From Hyparrhenia diplandra (Eukaryota; Streptophyta; Magnoliopsida; Poales; Poaceae), in contig JADLZK010009202.1 in NCBI GenBank assembly GCA_015847255.1, positions 540,428-604,427 of the forward strand: 64,000 nucleotides of DNA, in the 5' to 3' direction. Of the stretch, positions 36,822-48,499 are shown one piece after another. The position numbers and the translations under genes are program-made. The notes below the pieces were generated by a model, which had not been told where the DNA came from, did not search any database, and saw only the letters and a program-made list of their open reading frames with translations. The stretch's first letter is position 1, and each line of letters starts with the position of its first letter.

Positions 36822-37470
36822 ATGAATTCCACGCCTATCTATAAATATCTTATATCCACAAGTGAAAGCTTTAGGCAACCGAGAATCTTGAGCCTATCCT
36901 AGCAAAGTCCTATGAGCTACGCTTGGGTTATATAAGAATGGTTCAGAACTAGCCTTCTCGGGAGAAGGTGAGGCCAACCCATATTCACACCTCGAAAAGT
37001 TTGAGGAAATTATGGGTTGCTTTCGTTTTGAAAGGCATATCCGATAATACCTTCTTTGGAAGTTCTTTAGTACTCTCTTTGGCAGGGAAAAGCTAAGCAG
37101 TGGTATTACTTGAATGTAGAGAGAGTGAAAGGAGATTGGGAGACATTAGTGTCCAAATTTTGTACATATTTCTTTCCTACCTCGGAGTGGTCCGGTCTTA
37201 GTATAGAACTTCTAACTTTTAAACAAAAATAGAGAAGAGTCTCTTAATGCATCATGGGATCGTTTTAATGACCTCATCAACATTGGCCCAAACCTTGGTA
37301 TTCGGACCCAATCCTTCTTCAACATTTTTATTTTGGTCTTACTAAGAAAGATGCAAGGGACCTTAGTGCGGCTTCGGGGCGCATTCCTTTTCTGTCATGC
37401 AAAAGAGAAGCAAGAGATGTCATTGACAGATGTTGTGGATACGCCACCTCCACTAGAATTTTTTCGAGAA
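36822..37470 (+). pseudogene. gag: Gypsy B Gag, unit 2
   Basis: The same Gag as at 29613, starting MNSTPIYKYLISTSES at 36822. The conserved GDWETLVSKFCTYFFPTS and LNASWDRFNDLINIGPN blocks are present but in different frames from unit 1, because the indels differ between the copies. It is therefore independently broken. Confidence 0.75.
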
Positions 37471-37479
37471 AAATGAAGA

Positions 37480-38474
37480 ATTACCCCTCGATCAAGGAGA
37501 GGAAATCACGATAGCTAATTCACAACAATTCCAATCCCAAGACCTAGCTATCCATCTGAACCATCATCATCCCAAAAATCTCCCAAAGGAAGAAGAAATT
37601 CCACCTTTGGAAGATCCTTATGAACCTACCTTTAGTGATTTTGGGAGAACAATAAATTCTCATCCGGACAAGAGACCTCTAAGTGACCACAATTCAGATT
37701 CTTTGGAGATGTCTCTTATTGAAAGTGTTTACAAGAATTCTCCAAGTGATTATAATTCAGATCCTTTTAAGGAGAAGTCTCTATTTGAATATGCTTATTC
37801 TTTTAAAAGACATTGGGAAGAACCCAAGGATGACATTTCGATCTTGCCATAGAAGGAGAGCAAAGCTATCTAGAAGACAATCTTATCTTCTTTCCTTCTA
37901 TGCCTAGACAAGATGATTTATTTGAACCTATCTCTAAACCCATCCTTGACCCCCGATGAAACCACATATGCTTCCTTCTTTGAAACTCATGATGACCCTA
38001 GAAATTCACCACAACAACCCAAGTTTGGGAATCATCAAGATCATCAATACCACCAAGAAGACCCACAACAATGGCTTGAGAGTGTTAATGACTTATGTAC
38101 CACGGCCATTGATTGGATGGATGACATTTAGACACTACTAGCCTGAGAGACACAAACCCAAGGGATCCTTTAGACAGACCATGATGAATTAACCTTGGAG
38201 TTTGGGAAGGAAGACAATATCAGTGAGTATGAGAGCTGCTTCATAGACACCTCATCTAATCCATATTCACATGATAACCTTCCTAAATCATCTAGTCTCT
38301 CTATCACTATCCCCACATGAGATCTTCAACCCCCTCATTCTTTCTCCTCCTATAGATTTTGAAAGGGTGGTTGTAGATGCATACATCTATAATAAATATT
38401 CTAGATCTCGTTGGCATAAAATCTTGAGGAAGATTGATGTTGGAAGGAAACCACTTCATCATCATGAATCATAA
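37480..38474 (+). pseudogene. Gypsy B acidic downstream ORF, unit 2, unknown
   Basis: Counterpart of 30290-31250. 37607-37852 encodes MEDPYEPTFSDFGRTINSHP and SPSDYNSDPFKEKSLFEYAY, and 37913-38131 encodes the SFFETHDDPRNSPQQPKFG stretch ending DWMDDI. The longer agreement with unit 1 at nucleotide level than at frame level shows that small indels dominate the divergence. Confidence 0.55.
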
Positions 38475-40153
38475 TTCAATAGGTTTCCCAAGGACAAGCT
38501 TGTTGTCCTTAAACAAGCACTTCTTGAGAAATAACATGAGTGTTTACTTTATTGCTATAGTACCCTTGTGAAATAAGCATAAAGATATGAATAAGGAAAT
38601 ATTCCTTCGGGTATTTTTGTCACTAACCATTTCAGGCCTAGAGCAAAAAGAGCGAAGGATGACAATGTAAGGTATGTCCAACCAATCATTGTGCAACATG
38701 AAATCACATGCATAGAAATATTTCCTTATCATGTTGCTACACTATCTTGGTTGCTTCTACCTTTGAGATATGCTTAATTTGCTAAACAATTATTGTCATG
38801 CTTTTCATCTCTCTATTTAAGTCAATCTCTATAATGCCTTCATGCTACCCTTTTGTCTATCATAGTATGCTTTGGTTTGGAAATGTTGCTAAGTACAAGT
38901 ACTTCCAAAGGCTTTTAAATTAAGTGTGGTGCTTAGGTTAGAATGCCTTCCTTAATTGAATTAGACATGGAGTCTAGTTTGGTTATTGAACTAAAAGTTG
39001 CTTGTGTAGACATTGGTATTTTGTTGGACTAACCCTTGCGAAAAAGAAGATACTCTCAAATAAGCTTGGGGAGGTCCTGAGATAAACTCATACTAAAGAT
39101 GAAGCAAGAGAAAGAAGAGGAGTGCCACAAACAAAATCTACAAACAAAAGCACTTGCTCAAGGATCAACTTAAGGATGATTGGTACATGGAGAAGGAAGA
39201 TCAACTCCACCAAGGATAATCCAATCATGCTCTTCCTCCTCACATGCTCCCATCATATTCCTCCACACAAGTTTGAATGAAATAAAACCATGAGAAGAAG
39301 CAAGACACAACAAACCTCTAACAAGGAGGACTATCCTAGTATTACATATTCCTTCGGGTATATTTGTTAAAGAACCTTATGGAATAAAAAGAGGAAGAAG
39401 ACAAGTTAGGAAAACTCTACACAAGAGGCCAAATAAAAGAAAGCTTCAAAAGCTAAAAAGCTAAAAAAACACCATCAACAAGTTGCACCATCACAAGTTG
39501 CAGTGCCATCATGCTCCAATAATAAGGTAACATCTTGAGGTGAGTTGTCAATAAATAAGTTTTCTCTTAATTATGGCATGTTCATAAATAAAGAACCAAA
39601 CATGTTAGAATAACACCCTTGCTTGATCCAACTTCATTAGCTCAACATGTTTTGTTTCTTTTGTTGTTCTTAACACCACCTTCTTGATCTCATAGTCCTA
39701 ATCATTTTAGCAAAATGTGTTGCAACATTCATGTTCCATCTTACGATCTTATCACCCTTGTTATAGAAAAGGAAACACATAAACATTAACTTTATCTTGT
39801 TTGATGTGCCTTAGGTTTTAGAGAAAAATGAACTTTTGGTTCTGTTGGTGTTTTCCCACCAACGGGGCCTATGCACTTGATCTCTGCCTTGTCTTTGCAC
39901 GCAGGACACACTTCAAGCAAAATGTGGAGGAGTCTTCACTCTCCCCAAAATTCTACAAGTGAATGTCCTGAAACCCACCAAGCATGCACACAAAACAAGA
40001 AGCTCCCAACCCCCACTATCAAACTTTTACTTCTAAATGTTGGATCAGTAAAAGAACATGGGTGTGACACCATCTTAGGAGATGCCAAGATCAGATGATA
40101 CACTCAAGGAGTAACCAAGGTATGTAGTCTTGTTCAAAGGACTTAAAACATTG
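38475..40153 (+). other. Gypsy B internal region, unit 2, truncated
   Basis: Matches 31251 to about 32990 and then stops. The last about 2.4 kb of the internal region and the first about 920 bp of the third LTR are absent. The junction (TTGAACCCTATCTTCC near 40151-40166) joins internal sequence to mid-LTR sequence over a shared ACCCT, as in a microhomology deletion. No gene is recognised. Confidence 0.7.
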
Positions 40154-40545
40154 AACCCTATCTTCCTGAGTGTGGTAGTTCGTGGTAGTGACGGTACCAT
40201 TGATTCCTTTGTAGTCCACCTCCCGTTGATAGGACTAGTAGGGCATGTGAGTGCTAGGGGGAGAGTAAAGTTTCGGCCTTACTTCTCTTGGGTGCTTCCC
40301 CATAAGAATACTATCAACATCACTTACCAAAATAAGATTTAGATATCTTAGTAATTCTCTCTATACCCTCAACCTTCTCAAGTCTTGTATTACTCCCGGG
40401 TTAAGATTAGATCGTAGTCTCCCTCACCCGCTTTCCTTTGTGGATTCGATATTAAACCCTCTCCGGGTGAAGTGCTCACCGGTATCCGCGGCGCTTGCGG
40501 ATTATACAAATTATAAATATTTCGTGGGCTTAGCAAATACCAACA
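40154..40545 (+). repeat. Partial LTR 3 of gypsy B
   Basis: The last about 390 bp of the LTR, ending AAATACCAACA at 40545. It matches 29090-29476 and 36300-36688. Confidence 0.85.
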
Positions 40546-42945
40546 ATGACAGCGGCGGACAAGATTCTCGGCCCTTATTCTTGGAAAGAACATAATCGAG
40601 AAAATCGAATACCGGATAATCCGCCAAGGCGAGAAAGGAGCTTTTGAGGCCATGAGAATCTCCTCCGGCGCCCCGACCTAGCGGCATGCAAGAAAGCCAA
40701 AGCTGCATCCGGAGAACTAACCGAGTCGAGGGGGTTCGGGTCGCTGATTGCGCTGAACTCTGCCCCCTTTGAAAGTTAGAAACGAAAAGAGAATAGCTAA
40801 GCGGAAAAGGCCGCGAAAGAGTCCGGCCGATGTACAAGTAGGATGGCTCCTTGCCAAAATTCCGGGGCGCCTAAGCGGAGGCTCCTTCGGCGATGATGGT
40901 CGCTCCGGTTCATCGCTAGGCGTACGGTAGCCCTTCCGGATCAAAACCGGAACCCGGTTCCGTGGTATGCATTTTGGTTTTGCCGTTTCCTTATTTGATT
41001 TATCAGGGCTTACTACCGTTCTCGCAGGTTGTCTTGCCGAATCGGACAACATGGCGCGGCAGGATCCTAAACAAGCGATGAAGGACACCCGGGGCACTAG
41101 TGTCTCGGATGTTTTTCGCAAGCGGAGACATGGGGAGAAACGCCCGAAAAAAGAGCCCGAAAAAGAAATCTAGAGTTAACAGGGAGGCCACGGCCGAGCA
41201 AGCCGAAGTTCTCACAAGGCTGACCCACGACTCCGCTCCGCAAGAGAAGGCTGCTTAAAAGGCTGGCGGAGTAAGTCAAGATTTTATCATGAGTGCTTCA
41301 CCATGACCCGGAGATGACGAGCAGCGTCCTATTCGGCCACGGAACAATTATCGCCGGGATTCGAAGACTATGGTGAGACCCGGGTGTACTCGGGCTCATT
41401 TCTCGAGGGGAGATGAGCCCGACCAAGGAGAGGACTTACCAAATTGCTCGTGCTTTAGGGGGCTGTGTCGGATGCGCGGGTGATCGGCAACGTTGATCGC
41501 CGAGCGCTTCCTTCCTTTCATTCGAAGAGGCGATTGAGATCGGGGAGCATTGCGCCTTGGCTTCTCTGCGAGAGGTGGAAAGCGACCTTCTTTCGATTCC
41601 CTATCCTCGCATCACCAAAGCCCTCAATGTCTTTGGTGCAAATAAGAGATAGAATATGCATTCTCTAGTGTAAGCTTGTATTTCTTTGTAAGCGTTGTTT
41701 GACTTTGCTTGCTCTGTAGGTTTTGCCCGCCGGGGACCCTAGAGAAACATTTCGGTTCAAAGAAGCGGCGACCGCCGCCAAGATCAAGGCCGCCGAGGGA
41801 CAAGGCCACCAAGGAGTCCGCGCCCGCAGGGGAGGCCGACCGAAGGCGAAGGACCTTGAACGCCAAGGCTACCGAGGCCGGACTCGGGCCACCGAGGCCG
41901 AGAACCGCGTGAAGGCCCTAGAAGGTGGCGGGCGGCAAAAGGAGCGGGCTAGAAAAATCAAAGAAGCTCTCTCGGCGGCCGTGCCGGGCGTGCGAGCCTA
42001 CCAAAGCTTGCTTGCCCGGCCGGCTTTGAATCAACACCCCCGCCGATGCCTCCGGCCGTCGGGTCTTGAAGCGGGTGGTTGGAGAGACAAAATCTGGAGG
42101 GCGTGGACACGGCCGGGCCTACGCCTCCGAAACCCTTCGGGCCTTCGCGAGGCGTTGAAGGATAACGGCAAGCGCCTCGGCGAACTGGTGCCGGCGGAGG
42201 CGCCCATGTAATCGGACCGTCGAGGAGGCGGCGGCCGGAGTTTGAAGTTCTATGATAACTTCAGTGCCGTGGCGTCGGGACGTGGCTATGCTTCGGGCTG
42301 CCCCGACCATCGGCGCAGGTTAGAAAAAAACATGCCATCTTCTTCGGTATTACATATTTTACTGTCGCTCGCTTGTCTAAATGTTTTTTCCTTCGGTTAT
42401 GCGAGACTCGGCGGAAACAGAAATCAAGGCGGGTGTCCGCCTACATTGCACGCCGAGCGGCAACATTGAGACTTTGGCGTCGGAAGCCACTCGGGGCGCC
42501 AAGCGGCACTCCACGGCAACAAGGCACCCCCTCCGAGGCGATAGGGTAGAATGAAAAGGATTTTAATGGCTTCGGTTGTAATGACTTTCGGCCGCTTGTA
42601 ATGACCGTAATAAATCGTTCTTTTAAATGCATTGCTATGCGGTGTTCTCGAGGAGGGGACCTCGACCTTATTTGAAGAAAATCCTTTAAAAGTCGAGCGC
42701 GGAGGGTTTGTTGTTAGCGGCGCCTCGTGGCGCAACTTTCGGTCCTACTTCCGGACCGAATGGAAAAATTTTTAGATCTCGATGCCGAAAGTGACCCGAA
42801 ATGCGAAGATGCGGCGGAGGCCTTCCGGGCAAGCTTCAAGCCCTTAGAAAGGCAAAGAAACTTGCATAAAGGTGTCCTATTACAACCGAAGGAGGCCCCT
42901 GGATGCGCCCGAGGAGCCTTATGCTCCTCGGTATTGATATTGTAA
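40546..42945 (+). pseudogene. Gypsy A antisense extra ORF, segment 3 (C-terminal, coiled coil)
   Basis: Resumes after gypsy B with KILGPYSWKEHNRENRIP and then a charged region. 41723-42211 (162 codons) is Ala/Arg/Lys/Glu-rich, with heptad-like AEGQGHQ/AKIKAAE and NRVKALEGG patches and the closing segment NPSGLREALKDNGKRLGEL. Grass proteins of this family end in a long coiled coil, in agreement. 42722-42945 (MAQLSVLLPDRMEKFLDLDA) may be the C-terminal tail. Many frame changes and stops are present; the true end is uncertain. Confidence 0.5.
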
Positions 42946-44467
42946 TACCCGTTTTTTGCCTCGCGAGTAATAAAGGTTTTTGGATTTTTGAGTAATGGCT
43001 TTTCGGTGATTGCAATACTTAAGAGTATTCTTGCAAAAGAAACCCCTCCCCTTCTTGCGAACACCAAAAACGCGACCCCTTAAGCGAAGGGGATACTCTC
43101 TTGATTGTTAACTTTTGAGCGATTACATTGGGTTGCAAATTAAAGTCTTTACAAGCTAGAAAAAACCTCTCCACATTGTTTGCAATTGCTTTGAAGTTGG
43201 ACTATATATGGTAAACCGAGGATACCGCTTCCTCTTTCTCTTTTTTAAATTCATAGGAGCCCACCGCTTCGCCTTGGCGCGATCTAGTAGATAAGGCTAG
43301 CGAGCTTGGTTTTGTCTTGGAGTCGGCGATATGAACTCGTTAGAACATCCAGACTACTGAGAAACTTCAGTGTTGCATTTGACAGCCATACGGTCTTGAC
43401 CCCGCGTGAGCTTGTGCAGACGACGGCCTGCCTGATTACGTTATTGCGCGTTCGGTTTCTTTGTTTGCACGATCCGCTTCAGCATTGGCACTTTGCAATT
43501 TTCGTGCTGGAGATCTACCTGACCCGAATCCCGCGACAGGCTTGGAGCTCACACTTGGTAGAACTGTCCTTCGGCTAGGGCTTTCTTAGCCATAGCCGAA
43601 AGACATGGGGCACCTCAATTGCAAACCATTGACCTTGCTAAAAATGTAAGGTGATTCGGGCGTGTATAATGCTCGAACGCGACCGACATCCTTCCCGAAA
43701 CCTCTCTCGCCGTATCTAACCGAAACCCCGCCGTAAATCTCCGAACTCAAGGTTAATCGCTCTAAAGAGCTACTTGGCTAATGATGCTATGTGAACTGCT
43801 GGATGAAGCCCCTATGGGACCTTGTTTTATAATGCCCAAGGTTGTACTATATTGTACTGTATTAGGTGAAAGTCATTAACAGCGTTTGTACTGTTAACTG
43901 GTACAATGCAAGGTAACTCACTTAAGTTAGCCCAGCTTGTTGGCCACGTGGTACTTTAGTGAGCCATGTGCTCTTTCTACGGTTCTCGAATGTACGGGCC
44001 AAATAAATTTTCCTCTTCGGGCTTTTCGCCTTTTGCAAGTGAGGCATGGAAATTTTCAACCTGCCCTTGGGTTTAGGTTTCTTCACCCTAAGACTTAACA
44101 GAAAGAGGGTCCTTTTTGCCCTTTTTTCGGTGATGGGCCGCTTTTTGGTCCGGGCGACCGCCCGATGTTTGCCGATCTCTTCGGTAAACTCTTTTCGGAT
44201 AACGTTTAAACCGAATGAGCAAAGGCGCTGCCACAAGCGGATTGCTTTCGTCATTAAGCCATTCGCGTATTGAAGATTTTTTGGGGAAACTTTTTAATTG
44301 AATGCCGAATAGGTTTTACAAAGAAGGTTGCCTCATTAAAAACCTCACACCCCGGAGAGGGGCTTCCCGGCGAGGAAAAAGAGCGCAAACCCCATAGTTC
44401 ATGCTTAACAATTACAACCAAAGTGAAAGAAAAGAAAACAAAATTACAACCCCAATCAAGCAGCATG
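42946..44467. other. Gypsy A spacer between the antisense ORF and pol
   Basis: About 1.5 kb with short overlapping frames only (for example 43306-43578 plus, 43922-44254 minus). It lies where the two convergent coding regions end. No motif recognised. Confidence 0.5.
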
Positions 44468-45500
44468 TCATGCATAGAATCTCGGGAGGTTGTCCGCGTT
44501 CCATGTGTGAGTTGTTTCTTCTCCTTCCTTGCTTCTCGGCCCAAAGACTCTCGCTTTACGACGCTTGATACGATGAATGGGCCGTACCATCCAGACCGCA
44601 ACTTGCCTTGCTTGTTCATGCGAATTAAGACCAGGTCCCTCGCGAAAATGCTTTTCCCCGAGGACCTTCTTGTCTCTCCACGCTTTTGTTTCTGGTGATA
44701 TCCGGGTCGTTCTTTCTTTGCCCGCAATTTCCCTGAACTCGATGTATCCGCATCTACAAATCTTTGGATTTCGGTTATCTCTCACATTTGGTCTTAAAAA
44801 GATCCTAGCTTTAGTTCCTCGGGGGTTACTGACCTCTCTTCGTGCAACAACCGGAAAGGAGTGAATCCGGTTGCGCTTTTTGACCAAGAAATGTTGTGGC
44901 CCTAGGCGCGTCAGAGTCAATTGGTAGGCCACCTCCCTTTCTTCGTGTTCCGGAGGGACTTAGAAAGCGCCTCGAATATGAGCCTGTTTGCCTTTTCCAC
45001 GGTTCCGTTGCTCGAGGGTGGTATACCGGGCGAATGCCAACTTTATGCCCAGCTCTTCAGCAGAAACCTCTGAATTCGGTGGAATCAAACCGCTTGCCAT
45101 TATCCACCGTGATGCACGCGGGGACCCCGAATGCACTATTTGTTGCCAAACTAAACCCATACAAGTGTTCGGAAGTGATTCTTGCTAAAGGTCTTGCCTC
45201 TATCCATTTTGTGAAGTACTCACGCTACCGTCAGAAGGAATTTCACATTCTCCGATCTTTGTGGGTAATGGGCCGACAATGTCCACGCCCCGCGCCGAAG
45301 TGGCCACGTGGGCACTATCGGTTTGGTAAAATTTGCGCGGAGATTTTGCTTCTTGGCAAACATCCGACAATTTTCGCGATGTCTTTACCTACTTTGCATT
45401 TTGCATCTTCGCCGATGACCAATAGAAACCCCGCCTCATTGCTTTTGTGAGCGATTTCGTGTGGACCTCAGTGTGCCCCACACATGCCCCCATGAATTTC
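44468..45500 (-). pseudogene. Gypsy A integrase
   Basis: Minus strand. Recognisable pieces, in shifting frames, are an integrase zinc-finger-like stretch (GAH..GPHEIAHKSNEAGF near 45480-45420), the core start GVDIVGPLPT (about 45285), ELGIKLAFARYTTLEQRN (within 44960-45160) matching the gypsy core end, and a C-terminal HTWNADNLPRFYA at 44468-44506 that closes Pol. Integrase follows RNase H, the gypsy order. Stops and frameshifts exclude function. Confidence 0.8.
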
Positions 45501-45689
45501 GGTTAAAAGTTTCTTCCTTCTTGGTGCCGATGCATTTTAGCTTTGGGGCCACCACCCCATCCTTATACAGCCCCGGATGATGGAGAACTACTTAGTTCTC
45601 GAAGCCATCCTTTTTGTTGTTCGTGCTTACTTTCGGGTTCGTAAGTTCCGGACAAGAAAGTTTAAAATCGGGCTCCTCCAATCTTGACT

Positions 45690-46345
45690 TGCTATGACAT
45701 GGATTGCCCTAGGAGCATCTTCTTCTTCCTTGATTGCCCTAACCGATAGCACCTCGAAAAATACATCCGTGGAGTTGGAATTTCTAAGGCTGCTGCTTTG
45801 GCTAATTCATCTGCTTCTCGGTTGTCGTTTCTTGGGATGAACCGAATGGAAAACCCCGCAAAGTGTTTCTCCATGCTTCTTACCGCTTGTAGGTACTTTG
45901 ACCAGGACCGCTCTCTCGCCGTGTACTCCTTCTCACAATGACCACTTACAACACGGGAATCGGTAAAGATGTTGCAATGCTTGACACCCATAGCCCCGGC
46001 TTCGAGTGCTAGCAATCTTGCCTCATATTCGGTTGTGTTATTGGTTGAAGCAAACCGCAGCCTTTGCGGCATACCGAACAGTACCGTCCCACCGGAGGAG
46101 TAAGTATTGATGCGATTCCGGTGCCCTTCGCACCATGCACCATCGCAATGAGCCGCCCGGGACGGCTCGGTGAAAACTTTCGGTCATCGCGGGTTGAGGG
46201 GGTCCAATCAGCTATGAAATCAGCTATGGCTCGAGATTTGATAGCAAACCCGTGCTCAAACTCGATGAAGAACTCATTCGGATTCGCCGCCCATTTTCCG
46301 ACTCTCCCCACTACGCCGCTATTGCGAAATAAAGCTTCCAAAGGC
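45690..46345 (-). pseudogene. Gypsy A RNase H
   Basis: Two frames overlap: 46009-46341 with FIEFEHGFAIKSRAIADFIA and DWTPS, and 45692-46072 with NNTTEYEARLLALEAG, GVKHCNIFTDSRVVSGH and IRFIPRNDNREADELAKAA. These are the standard chain of Tat/gypsy RNase H motifs, including the DSRVV and NREADELA sites. They are split by a frameshift near 46040. Confidence 0.9.
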
Positions 46346-46599
46346 CGCGGGCGATATCACCCGAATCTTGTGTGCCCGAAAGTAATGCTTGAGCTTTACC
46401 GGCCATCAACACCGTATGCTATCTTCTCTAACTCGAATAGTTTAATTTCGCAACCGAAAAGCGCCTTACACGTAATAAACCGGAAACTATTTTAACATAC
46501 CATCCTATTCTCTTTCTCAACCAACACAAAGACTCAACGCCACCGCGTGATGCCGCCGAGGTACGTTAGAATAATACGGCTTTTCGGTGAAGGCCCGCC

Positions 46600-47560
46600 A
46601 TCGTCGTGAGATTGCCGAGATAACTCTTTAGATCCTCGAATGCTTTTTGTTGTTCAGGTCCCCACTTTCGAAGTTTACGCTTTCCATGAGGACTTTTAAA
46701 GAAAGGTAAGGCCTTTTCGCACCTCGATATGAACCTACTAAGAGCCGCCAACCGCCTCCTGTGGCCTGCACTCTCTTTTGGTTGTTTGGTGGCTTCATTT
46801 TCATGATGGCCATTATCTTGTCGATTTGCCCGATTCCCTCGCCGAAAACCGCACAACCTAACATCTTGCCCTTTGGGATGTCGAATATGCATTTTTAGGA
46901 TTCAGCCTAAGTCCGCTTATCCTTAGGTTGTCGAAAGTCTCTTTGGATCCTCGATGTGCAAGTCCTTCTCCTTGTTGATAACCACTATGTCGCCGACGTA
47001 AAGTTACCAAATTTTTTCTTCTTTTTCTCGCTCTCACTCAAGACCTCAAATTCGACATTCGAAAAGGTCGGGCCCGGCGTTTACGCCAAACCCTCAGGCA
47101 TTCGCTTGAGCGTAACGTGCTCCCGGGGTAATGAAACTGGTTTTCTCCTCATCCTCCGGGTTCATATGGATTTGATGATAACCGGAGAAACAATCAAGAA
47201 GACTCATTCTCTCGGACCCTGCTGCTATGTCTATCAATGCATCTATTCGGGGTAAGGGGTATGGATCCTTTGGACAAGCCTTGTTCAGGTCTATAAAGTC
47301 TACACACATCCGTCATCTCTTGACATTGGGATCGGTGGATTTCTTCTGCACCATCACAACGTTGGCTAGCCATTCCGGGTAATGAACTGGCCGGATGACA
47401 CCGACATCCAAAAGCCTTTGCACTTCTGCTGCCGCCGCTGTGCTTCTTTCTTCTGACAACTTCCTTAACCTCTATTTTTTCGGCTTTGCAGAGATTTCCA
47501 CCCGAAGGTTATGCTGGGCAAGACTTTGGCTTACTCCCTTCAGATCCTCCGCCGACCACG
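46600..47560 (-). pseudogene. Gypsy A reverse transcriptase
   Basis: Motifs on the minus strand, in order: DVFAWSAEDLKGVSQSLAQH (47684-47472 frame), CVDFIDLNKACPKDPYPLP, IDALIDIAAG and FSGYHQIHMNPEDEEKTSFI (47309-47094), then the catalytic box at 47000-46989 reads YVGD in place of the usual YVDD. The downstream thumb/connection FKSPHGKRKLRKWGPEQQKAF lies near 46680. Loss of one catalytic aspartate plus frameshifts makes it inactive. Confidence 0.85.
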
Positions 47561-47948
47561 CAAAGACATCCTTGTTTTCATCCGAACGAAACGAGACTTG
47601 CTCTTTCCACCTGATGCAACTCAGCGCCGATAATGACCTTTCGGTGTGGACAAGCATTGGACAACGGACTTTCTCGGTTGCCACTGCGCTGCATCCACCT
47701 TCGGTTCTCGAGGCCCGTCGATGTCGTTCTTAGCAGGTTGCATCTCATTTTTGGCTTCCTCGAGGGGGACACCGTTTATCATCTTTGTAACAGGTATCGG
47801 TCTTGCATCTATCTTCCGCGCTGCTTCACGATCCAAAAATAGTGATGACACCGAAAGGGGAGGGTATCTTCATACACAAATAACTCGCTTGATAACACAT
47901 CGAACTTGCTTATCACACCTCTACCGAATATTGCGATTATGCGGGTAG

Positions 47949-48179
47949 TCAATGTTGACCACATCGAAAGTGATCATTTCGGTCCGAAGCAACCCTACTT
48001 CGCCGAAAGTCACCGATATGTCCTTCTTCCCGATAGCATCTATCCTTTTCCCCGCCAAAAACCGAATAAAGCGTTACTACCGGTGGCCGCCAAGTTCTCC
48101 GGTCCATACCCAAGCTCTCAAATGCCTTGATGAACAAAATATACGCCGAGCTTCCGTTATCCACCAGAATATTGTGCAA
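47949..48179 (-). pseudogene. Gypsy A protease
   Basis: MHNILVDNGSSAYILFIKAF contains the retropepsin-like VDNGSSA...ILF active-site signature of Tat-type gypsy elements (usually DGGSSADILF). It is followed in order by RT toward lower coordinates. Confidence 0.75.
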
Positions 48180-48499
48180 CGCGGAAACCCGCTACATTCA
48201 CCGTTACTGACGAGGCATCGGTGTGCGGGTAATCCCTACCCGAAAGTCGCTTTCATCAAAAAGTGATTGGCACCAAGGACTAGCCGGCATGTTTAATGGC
48301 AACCTAGGTGACACAAAGATGGACTCTTCGTAGATAATCCTTTCGGGCTCTCTTGCTTTCGTGTTCGAGGTTGGACCCTCCCGTAATAGCATAGATGTGG
48401 CCATTCGATGGTAACAACGCATTTACTAATCTGTTTTCTGGTGCACCTTCAGGCTTAACCTAAGTATTCGGCTGTTGCACGTCCACATTTGCCGGAGAT

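Larger units (their letters stand above)
28180..40545 (+). mobile_element. Gag-only Ty3/gypsy element B, three-LTR tandem
   Basis: LTR (28180-29476), internal region, LTR (35407-36688), second internal region, partial LTR (about 40154-40545). LTRs begin TGTTATAGC and end CCAACA. The pentamer TGACA occurs just outside both ends, one base from the LTR tips (28174-28178 and 40547-40551), suggesting one original insertion into the gypsy A ORF. Both internal regions encode a gypsy Gag and a second acidic frame but no protease, RT or integrase, so the element depends on another for movement. The primer site (GGCGCCGTT...GGGAAAC) and 3' spacer resemble element C at 51930. Confidence 0.85.

Noticed and set aside
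41465..42310. ORFs around 42 kb as an independent coiled-coil host gene
   Set aside because: Position, orientation and end motifs fit the C-terminal part of the gypsy A antisense ORF.
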